A DNA stretch of 43,087 nt from Actinomycetota bacterium (lineage in GTDB: Bacteria; Actinomycetota; Thermoleophilia; Solirubrobacterales; 70-9): the NCBI GenBank assembly GCA_018268695.1, contig JAFDWD010001075.1:1-43087 (forward strand). The letters are read 5' to 3'. The translations under genes were made by a program, and so were the position numbers. Below, piece by piece: positions 32,758 to 38,865 of this stretch. The first letter of the stretch is position 1. Each line of letters starts with the position of its first letter. The notes beneath the pieces are model-generated. The model was not told the DNA's origin, did not search any database, and worked only from the letters and a program-made list of their open reading frames with translations.

Positions 32758-33168
32758 ATGACGCCCTCCTCCGCGGGCGTCAGCGAACGGATGGCGCGGG
32801 TGCGCCGCCGCGACACGGCACCGGAGCTGGAACTGCGCTCCGAGCTCCACCGGCGCGGCCTCCGTTACCGCGTCGACCGCCGGCCGCTGAAGGGCGTCCC
32901 CAGCCGCGCCGACCTCGTCTTCGGCCCGGCCAAGGTCGCCGTCTACGTCGACGGCTGCTTCTGGCACTCCTGCCCCGAGCACGGCACGATGCCCCGCTCC
33001 AACGAAGCCTTCTGGCAGGAGAAGCTCGCCCGCAACCGCGAGCGCGACGCCACCGTGAACGCCCTCCTCGCCGACGCGGGCTGGACCGTCGTCCGCGTCT
33101 GGGAGCACGAGGAGATCGACGCCGCCGCCGATCGGGTCGAAGCGGCGGTCCGCGCGGCGCCGGGTTAG
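32758..33168 (+). CDS. vsr: Very-short-patch-repair endonuclease Vsr, orphan
   Basis: This 136-residue nuclease has the Vsr fold: SERMARVRRRDTAPELELRSELHRRGLRYRVD, then the catalytic-region motif ADLVFGPAKVAVYVDGCFWHSCPEH and NRERDATVNALLADAGWTVVRVWEHE. Vsr nicks T:G mismatches left by deamination of 5-methylcytosine and normally sits beside a cytosine methyltransferase; none is present in the window. GTG at 32734 is another possible start. Its stop overlaps the stop of the convergent tatA gene. Confidence 0.9.
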   Translation: MTPSSAGVSERMARVRRRDTAPELELRSELHRRGLRYRVDRRPLKGVPSRADLVFGPAKVAVYVDGCFWHSCPEHGTMPRSNEAFWQEKLARNRERDATVNALLADAGWTVVRVWEHEEIDAAADRVEAAVRAAPG

Positions 33169-33389
33169 TTCGAGGAGTTGTGGGAGGCGGAGGGCCGGGG
33201 CGCCGCCGCGTCGTCGGCGGCGGCCGAGGAATCGATCTGCGGTGGCTCGTCGTCTTCGCCTTTGATGCCGCGGCCGAAGTCGCGGATCCCCTTGCCGAGC
33301 GAGCCGCCGACCTCGGGGATGCGTTTCGCCCCGAAAAGCAGAAGGACGATGGCGAGGATGATGGCGATCTCGAGGGGGCCGACGCTCAT
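33165..33389 (-). CDS. tatA: Twin-arginine translocase subunit TatA
   Basis: This 74-residue protein shows the TatA layout: a single N-terminal membrane helix (GPLEIAIILAIVLLLFG), the AKRIPE hinge, an amphipathic helix (GGSLGKGIRDFGRGIKG) and an acidic tail. TatA oligomers form the pore for folded proteins. The start codon directly abuts the perfect palindrome TTTGGATCCAAA, the same motif as at the catabolic promoters, and the solute-binding lipoprotein of this window carries a Tat signal. TatB and TatC are not in the window. Confidence 0.92.
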   Translation of the reverse strand: MSVGPLEIAIILAIVLLLFGAKRIPEVGGSLGKGIRDFGRGIKGEDDEPPQIDSSAAADDAAAPRPSASHNSSN

Positions 33390-33470
33390 TTGGATCCAAA
33401 GGTAGCAAGATGGGATTCGGATCGCAAACACGCCTTTTGTATCCATTCCGCGACTAGTAGTATCCATTCC
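33389..33470. promoter_or_regulatory. Divergent promoter with three TTGGATMCAA-type sites
   Basis: The gap between tatA and the aldehyde dehydrogenase gene holds TTTGGATCCAAA (33389-33400, a perfect 12-bp palindrome touching the tatA ATG), TTGTATCCAT (33437-33446) and TAGTATCCAT (33458-33467, 3 bp before the dehydrogenase ATG). No ribosome site is seen for either gene. Confidence 0.62.
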
Positions 33471-34910
33471 ATGAATCAGTCCGAGATTGCCACCGAGCCC
33501 TTCCTGATCGACGGCGAGTGGGTCGCCGCCGACGGACGCAACACCTTCGAGGTCGTCGATCCGGCCGACGGTGCTCCCTTCGCGAGCGCGATCCAGGCTT
33601 CCGAGGCCGACGTCGACGCGGCCGTCGCGGCCGCCGCCGCGGCACATGATGACGGCCGCTGGCGCGGCCTCGCCCCCGAAGAGCGCGCCCGCGTCCTGAT
33701 CCGGATCGCCGATCTGATCGAGGAGCAGCTGGAGGACCTGGCGGTGCTGGAGACGCGCGACAACGGCAAGCCGATCGAGCGTTCGCGCGCCGACACCGGG
33801 ATGAGCGCGCGGGCCTTCCGCCACTTCTCCGGCGCCCCGACGCGACTCGGCGGGACGACCGTCCCGGTGCCCGGCAACCTCGTCTACACGACCCGCGAGC
33901 CGGTCGGCGTGGTCGCCCTGATTCTGCCCTGGAACTTCCCGATCATGACCGCCTGCTTCAAGATCGCGCCGGCGCTCGCCGCCGGCTGCACGGCGGTCGT
34001 GAAGCCCGCCGAGCAGACGCCGATGACGACGCTCCGGGTGGCGAGGATCTGCGAGGAAGCGGGCCTTCCGCCGGGCGTCCTCAACGTCGTCACCGGCGAC
34101 GGCGAGGTCGGCGCGGCCCTGTCGAGGCACCCGGGGGTGAAGAACGTCTCCTTCACCGGCTCGACCGAGGTCGGCCGCCTGGTGATGTCGGCGGCGGCGC
34201 CGACGACGAAGCGGGTGACGCTCGAGCTCGGCGGCAAGAACCCGAACATCATCTTCGAGGACGCGGACCTCGACGCCGCGACGACCACCGCGATGCGCGC
34301 CTCCTTCGGCCATTCGGGACAGATGTGCACGGCGGGCAGCCGGCTGATGGTGCAGCGCTCGATCCTCGACGAGATGCACGAGCGACTCGCCGCCGCGGTC
34401 CGCAAAGTGCCGATGGGCAACGGGCTGGACGGTGGGATCAGCGTCGGCCCGCTGGTCTCCGAGGAGCAGCGACGCCAGGTGCTCGGCTACATCGAGGCGG
34501 GGCGGAACGAAGGCGCCGAGATCGCGGTCGGCGGCACCGCTCCCGACCGCCCCGGCTTCTTCGTCGAGCCGACCCTCTTCACCGGCGTGGACAACGACAT
34601 GCGGATCGCCCGCGAGGAGATCTTCGGCCCGGTCGTCGGTGTGCTTCCGTTCGATGACGAGGACGAGGCGGTGAAGATCGCCAACGACACCTCCTACGGT
34701 TTGGCCGCCGGGATCTGGACCTCGGACGTGACCCGAGCCCACCGGGTCGCGGCGAAGCTCGAAGTCGGCACCGTGTGGGTCAACACCTACAACATCTTCG
34801 ACCCGGCGCTGTCCTACGGTGGCATAGGTGACTCGGGGCTCGGGCGGGACCTTGGCGACGAGGCGCTCCTCGCCTTCACCGAGTCCAAGAGCGTCGTCGT
34901 CGCGGTCTGA
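33471..34910 (+). CDS. NAD(P)-dependent aldehyde dehydrogenase
   Basis: This 479-residue enzyme oxidises an aldehyde to a carboxylic acid. The general base Glu252 (LELGGKNPN) and nucleophile Cys286 (SGQMCTAGSR) are both present, as are the cofactor region PWNFPIMTACFKIAPALAAG and NVVTGDGEVGAALSRHPGVKNVSFTGS. The length is typical. The ATG at 33471 sits directly behind an operator-like site with no ribosome site. It is followed 13 bp later by a PTE-family gene and may oxidise an aldehyde freed by amine oxidation in the same region. Confidence 0.92.
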   Translation: MNQSEIATEPFLIDGEWVAADGRNTFEVVDPADGAPFASAIQASEADVDAAVAAAAAAHDDGRWRGLAPEERARVLIRIADLIEEQLEDLAVLETRDNGKPIERSRADTGMSARAFRHFSGAPTRLGGTTVPVPGNLVYTTREPVGVVALILPWNFPIMTACFKIAPALAAGCTAVVKPAEQTPMTTLRVARICEEAGLPPGVLNVVTGDGEVGAALSRHPGVKNVSFTGSTEVGRLVMSAAAPTTKRVTLELGGKNPNIIFEDADLDAATTTAMRASFGHSGQMCTAGSRLMVQRSILDEMHERLAAAVRKVPMGNGLDGGISVGPLVSEEQRRQVLGYIEAGRNEGAEIAVGGTAPDRPGFFVEPTLFTGVDNDMRIAREEIFGPVVGVLPFDDEDEAVKIANDTSYGLAAGIWTSDVTRAHRVAAKLEVGTVWVNTYNIFDPALSYGGIGDSGLGRDLGDEALLAFTESKSVVVAV

Positions 34911-34923
34911 GGGGAGGAAGACG

Positions 34924-35946
34924 ATGGCGATCCACACCGCCCTGGGTGAGTTCGATCCGGCCGAGCTCGGGCCGACCTCGATGCACGAGCACGTCTTCTC
35001 CGACCTCCGCCTCTGGGCGAAGACCGGCGACGACGGGGTGAAGTGGGAGGGCCCGATCGGCCCCGAGGCCCAGATGCACCTGCGCTGGAACGGCCTCCAC
35101 ACGCCGGACAACCTCCACCTCCACGATCCTGAGGTGGCGGTCGCCGAAATGCAGGCGGTGAAGCACGCGGGCGGCACGATGATCGTCGACCTGACCGTCA
35201 ACGGGATGGGACGCCGGGTCGCCGACCTGGCCGAGGTCTCACGGCGGAGCGGCTTGCCGATCGCGATCGGCTGTGGCTACTACGTCGAGGAGCTGCACCC
35301 GGAGGAGCTCGCCTCGATGGACGTCGACGCGATCGCGCAGACGCTGCTGGTCGAGCTCCGCGACGGGGTCGACGGGACCGGCGTGCGGCCGGCGCTGATC
35401 GGTGAGATCGGCACCAACCACCCGCCGAGCGAGGCCGAGTGGCGGGTCGTCCGCGCCGCCGGACGCGCGGGCGCCGAGTCCGGGGCGGCGGTCAACGTCC
35501 ACCTCTCGTGGCGCGGCGCCGACGGGCTCGAGGTGACCGAGGCGCTGCTCGAGGAGGGCATGCCGGCCGAGCGGATCATCCTCAGCCACATCGACGAGCG
35601 GCTCGACGAGGGCTATCACGACGCGCTCGCCGAGACCGGCGTGGTGATGGAGTTCGACACCTTCGGCAGCGAATACTTCTACTCGACGAAGTCGAAGGCC
35701 CGGAACCCCACCGACGTCGAGCGGCTCACCTTCCTCGCCCGGCTGATCGAGGCAGGGCACGGTGACCGGATCGTGATCGGCTGCGACATCTGGTCCCAGG
35801 GCAACCTGCTGCGCAACGGGGGCTGCGGCTACGAGCACCTCTTCCGTCGCGTCATGCCGGCGCTCGAATGGGCCTGTGGCGCCGACCCGGAGACGGTGCA
35901 GAAGATCATGGTGGAGACGCCACGGCGCCTCCTCGATCGGCCCTGA
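34924..35946 (+). CDS. Phosphotriesterase-family metal hydrolase, intact site
   Basis: This 340-residue PTE-family protein has the full metal set: MHEHVF, bridging Glu in ALIGEIG, His in AVNVHLS, His in ILSHIDE and Asp in VIGCDIW, ending with the family-typical NGGCGYEHLFRRVMP. It is the best reference in the window for the remodelled paralogues at 6247 and 9745. GGGGAGGAAG precedes the ATG. It is co-transcribed with the aldehyde dehydrogenase and the dipeptidase; a lactonase or amide-hydrolase role is inferred, not shown. Confidence 0.88.
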   Translation: MAIHTALGEFDPAELGPTSMHEHVFSDLRLWAKTGDDGVKWEGPIGPEAQMHLRWNGLHTPDNLHLHDPEVAVAEMQAVKHAGGTMIVDLTVNGMGRRVADLAEVSRRSGLPIAIGCGYYVEELHPEELASMDVDAIAQTLLVELRDGVDGTGVRPALIGEIGTNHPPSEAEWRVVRAAGRAGAESGAAVNVHLSWRGADGLEVTEALLEEGMPAERIILSHIDERLDEGYHDALAETGVVMEFDTFGSEYFYSTKSKARNPTDVERLTFLARLIEAGHGDRIVIGCDIWSQGNLLRNGGCGYEHLFRRVMPALEWACGADPETVQKIMVETPRRLLDRP

Positions 35947-35961
35947 CCCGGTCGCGCGCGT

Positions 35962-37008
35962 GTGATCCCCGTCTTCGACGGTCACAACGACGCGCTCACC
36001 GCGGCGGGCCACGCCGAGCTGGCGGGCGGGAAGGCGGGCGGGCACCTCGACCTGCCACGGATGCGCGCGGGCGGAATGCGCGGAGGCATCTTCGCGCTCT
36101 TCAGCCCCTCGCCCGCCGGTGCGGCGACGGTCGGGGCGTTCACGGCGGACGCCGACCCGGGCGCGGGCGGCTACGCGAAACCGCTCGCGGCACCGGTCGC
36201 GCACGAGGTCGCCGCGGCGGAAGCGCTCGCCGCGGCGGGTCGCCTCTTCGCCTTGGAGCGGGCCGGAGAGTTGAGGGTCGCGCACTCGATCGGCGACGTT
36301 GATGCGGCGCTGGAGGACGGTGCCCCGCCGGTCGCGGTTCTCGGCATGGAGGGTGCCGAGGCGATCGATCGAGACCTCGAATCGCTGCCCGCCTGGCACG
36401 CCCTCGGGCTGCGCTGTCTGGGTCCGGTCTGGAGTCGGGCCAACGCCTTCGCCACCGGCGTCCGGTTCGCCTTCCCCTCCTCGCCCGACATCGGCCCGGG
36501 GCTGACCGAAGCGGGAGTCGCGCTGGTGCGGGCTTGCGCCGAGCTGGGCATCCTGGTCGATCTGAGCCACCTGAACGAGCGCGGGTTCTGGGACGTGGCC
36601 GGGCTCGAGGTCGGCCCGTTGGTGGCGAGCCACGCCGGCGCCCACGCGGTCGCGGCGGCCTCGCGCAACCTCACCGACCGTCAGCTGGACGCGATCGCCG
36701 ACTCGGGCGGCCTGGTCGGGATCGTCTTCGCCACCGTCTTCACCCGGCCTGACTTCGCCAGCGACCCCGACACGCCGCTCGCGACGATCGCCGCCCACGC
36801 TCGCCACGTCGCCGACCGCATCGGGGTCGGGCACGTCGCCCTCGGCTCCGACTTCGACGGCGCCACCGTCCCCGCCGCCCTCGGCGACGTCGCGGGCCTG
36901 CCGCGACTGCTCGACGCGTTGCGAGCCGTGGGGTTCGGCGAGGACGAGCTCGAGCGGATCGCTTGGTCCAACTGGCGGCGGGTGCTCGCCGCTTGGTGGA
37001 AGGCATAG
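35962..37008 (+). CDS. Membrane dipeptidase (peptidase family M19)
   Basis: This 348-residue protein belongs to the renal-dipeptidase family of zinc enzymes. The residues are visible in order: His and Asp in FDGHNDAL, the bridging Glu in LGMEGAEAI, His in VDLSHLN, His in VASHAGAH and Asp in GSDFDGA. No signal peptide is seen. Family members cleave dipeptides, including those with a D-residue, and some hydrolyse beta-lactams; together with GGT-family enzymes it could process gamma-glutamyl dipeptide products (inference). The start is GTG at 35962. Confidence 0.9.
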   Translation: MIPVFDGHNDALTAAGHAELAGGKAGGHLDLPRMRAGGMRGGIFALFSPSPAGAATVGAFTADADPGAGGYAKPLAAPVAHEVAAAEALAAAGRLFALERAGELRVAHSIGDVDAALEDGAPPVAVLGMEGAEAIDRDLESLPAWHALGLRCLGPVWSRANAFATGVRFAFPSSPDIGPGLTEAGVALVRACAELGILVDLSHLNERGFWDVAGLEVGPLVASHAGAHAVAAASRNLTDRQLDAIADSGGLVGIVFATVFTRPDFASDPDTPLATIAAHARHVADRIGVGHVALGSDFDGATVPAALGDVAGLPRLLDALRAVGFGEDELERIAWSNWRRVLAAWWKA

Positions 37009-37040
37009 GGGATCCCAAAATCGGTAATGTGGATCCAATA
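37009..37040. promoter_or_regulatory. purU promoter with GGGATCCCAA and GTGGATCCAA sites
   Basis: The 32-bp gap after the dipeptidase gene holds GGGATCCCAA (37009-37018) and GTGGATCCAA (37029-37038), the latter ending 2 bp before the purU ATG. No ribosome site is visible. The presence of operator-like sites between co-directional genes suggests a separate transcript start here. Confidence 0.55.
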
Positions 37041-37910
37041 ATGGCCGACCTTGAGACACCTCGTACGCGGCTGCTGGTCAGCTGCCCGGATCGCCAGGGG
37101 ATCATCGCGGAGGTCTCGCGCTTCCTCAACGAGCACGACGCGAACATCGTCGAGAACAGCCAGTACTCGACCGAGGCAGGCGAGGACAGCGTGTTCCTGC
37201 AGCGGACCGTGTTCGAGTGGGCCGGCGAGGGGGATGCGCGGGAGGTGCTCGGACCGGCGTTCGGGGCCGAGGTCGGCGAGCCGCTGGGGATGGAGTGGCG
37301 CTTCGAGGACGCGCGGCGGCCGAAGCGGACGGCGATCTTCGTCTCCCGCTACGACCACTGCCTGCTCGACCTGCTCTGGCGGGCGCGGCGTGGCGAGCTG
37401 CCGATCGAGGTCGGGGTCGTCGTCTCCAACCACCAGGACCTGGCCGCCGACATCGCCTCGTTCGGCATCCCCTTCGAGCACGTCCCGGTGACGAAGGAGA
37501 CGAAGGCCGAAGCCGAGGCGCGGCAGCTGGAGCTGCTCGGCGACGAGTACGACCTCGTCGTCCTCGCCCGCTACATGCAGATCCTCACCGGCGACTTCCT
37601 CGACCGGGCGGCGATCCCGGTCATCAACATCCACCACTCCTTCCTGCCCGCCTTCGCCGGCGCCGGTCCCTATCGACAGGCGCGGGAACGTGGCGTGAAG
37701 CTGATCGGCGCCACCGCCCACTACGTGACCGAGGATCTCGACGAGGGCCCGATCATCGAGCAGGGCGTGGTCCGGGTCAGTCACCGCGACGACGCGGTCG
37801 AGCTCGAACGCCGAGGCGCCGACGTCGAGCGGACCACGCTGGCCCGGGCGGTCGCCTGGCACTGCGAAGATCGCGTCGTGGCGACCGGCGCGACGACCGT
37901 CGTCCTCTAG
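37041..37910 (+). CDS. purU: Formyltetrahydrofolate deformylase
   Basis: This 289-residue enzyme hydrolyses 10-formyl-tetrahydrofolate to formate and tetrahydrofolate. An N-terminal ACT domain (RLLVSCPDRQGIIAEVSRFL, about 8-80) is followed by the formyltransferase domain with ARYMQIL, the catalytic segment NIHHSFLPAF and the late GATAHYVTEDLDEGPII. PurU is commonly linked to sarcosine oxidase and glycine-betaine catabolic genes, where it keeps the folate pool balanced as methyl groups are released. The neighbouring Sox-like genes fit that pattern. Confidence 0.94.
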   Translation: MADLETPRTRLLVSCPDRQGIIAEVSRFLNEHDANIVENSQYSTEAGEDSVFLQRTVFEWAGEGDAREVLGPAFGAEVGEPLGMEWRFEDARRPKRTAIFVSRYDHCLLDLLWRARRGELPIEVGVVVSNHQDLAADIASFGIPFEHVPVTKETKAEAEARQLELLGDEYDLVVLARYMQILTGDFLDRAAIPVINIHHSFLPAFAGAGPYRQARERGVKLIGATAHYVTEDLDEGPIIEQGVVRVSHRDDAVELERRGADVERTTLARAVAWHCEDRVVATGATTVVL

Positions 37911-37993
37911 CCCGACGCAGCTTCCACGGGTCAGGCGCCCAGGACCGTTCCTAGGCACTTTGGATACAATCAGCGGATGATAGGGTCCAATTC
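37911..37993. promoter_or_regulatory. Sox-like operon promoter with TTGGATACAA site
   Basis: The 83-bp gap has an exact TTGGATACAA (37960-37969) and a weaker AGGGTCCAAT (37982-37991), the latter 2 bp before the ATG of the gamma-subunit gene. Only a weak AGGG precedes that ATG. Confidence 0.6.
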
Positions 37994-38611
37994 ATGAGCC
38001 TCCTAGCTCTCGAACCGGCCACCACCGCCGCCGGGACTCTTCTCCGGTCACCGGTCGAGCACCGGTTGCTCGCCGCCGGCGGACGGATCGAGGAGCGCGG
38101 CCCCTGGCGCGTCGCCGTCGGCCTCGATCGTGAGGACGACTTCCTCGGGACCGTCGCCTTCGCCGACGCCTCCCACCTGGCGAAGCTCGAGGTGCGTGGG
38201 GGAGAGGCCCCGGCCGAGCGTCCCGACCGGGCCGTGGTCGAGGTCGCCCCCGACCGGTGGATCGTCCTCTGCCCCTGGGAGCGGCGCGACCCCACCTTCG
38301 TCGAGCTCGGCGAGCGCCGGGTCGCCCTCGACCTGAGCGGGGCCTGGCTCGTCCTCGTCCTCGCCGGCCCCGATGCGGAGCGACTGCTGCGCCGGCTCGG
38401 TCCGATCGCCGCCGTCCCCGGCTCCGGTCCGATCGCCGGCGTCCCCGGCCGGGTGGTCCGCCGTGGCGAGCGCCTCCTGGTGCTGGTGGCGTCCGAGTTC
38501 GCCCAGCACGTCTGGGACGTCTGCGCCGACCTCTGCCTGCCGCTCGAGGGCGGCCCGGCGAGCCTCGACGCGGTGACCCGTGGCGGCGACGACCCCCTGC
38601 TGGGCGCATGA
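37994..38611 (+). CDS. soxG: Sarcosine-oxidase-like gamma subunit
   Basis: This 205-residue protein resembles the gamma subunit of heterotetrameric sarcosine oxidase, a degenerate GcvT-like fold that stabilises the complex. The most telling parts are the N-terminal RSPVEHRLLAAGG, RWIVLCP and the central LSGAWLVLVLAGPDAERLLRR. Identification depends strongly on the adjacent delta, alpha and beta genes. It is the first gene of a four-gene unit in which each gene overlaps the next by 4 nt; the usual order is B-D-A-G, so this unit is reversed. Confidence 0.8.
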   Translation: MSLLALEPATTAAGTLLRSPVEHRLLAAGGRIEERGPWRVAVGLDREDDFLGTVAFADASHLAKLEVRGGEAPAERPDRAVVEVAPDRWIVLCPWERRDPTFVELGERRVALDLSGAWLVLVLAGPDAERLLRRLGPIAAVPGSGPIAGVPGRVVRRGERLLVLVASEFAQHVWDVCADLCLPLEGGPASLDAVTRGGDDPLLGA

Positions 38612-38865
38612 GCTTCCTCATCCCCTGTCCGCACTGCGGCGAGCGGCCGCAGCCCGAGTTCGCCTACGGCGGCAACATCGGCGACGACCCGCCGGGCTCG
38701 ATGCTCGACCCGCTGAGCGAAGACCTCTACTTCAACGACAACGTGGCCGGCGAGCAGTACGAGCGCTGGTTCCACCGCTTCGGCTGCGAGCGCTGGCTGG
38801 TCCTCCGCCGCGACACCCGCACCAACGCGATCGAGGCGAGCTGGGACCGGGTGACCGCTCCATGA
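38608..38865 (+). CDS. soxD: Sarcosine-oxidase-like delta subunit
   Basis: This 85-residue zinc protein has the delta-subunit marks CPHCG (Cys7 and Cys10), EFAYGG, and ERWFHRFGCERWLVLRRDT, which supplies the His and third Cys zinc ligands. It overlaps both neighbours as ATGA. The length is slightly under that of typical delta subunits. Confidence 0.9.
   Translation: MSFLIPCPHCGERPQPEFAYGGNIGDDPPGSMLDPLSEDLYFNDNVAGEQYERWFHRFGCERWLVLRRDTRTNAIEASWDRVTAP

Noticed and set aside
1930..37969. GGATCC runs as coincidental restriction-type hexamers
   Set aside because: Many copies are GGATAC rather than GGATCC, flanking TTG/CAA bases are shared, and they cluster at promoters, which fits an operator better.
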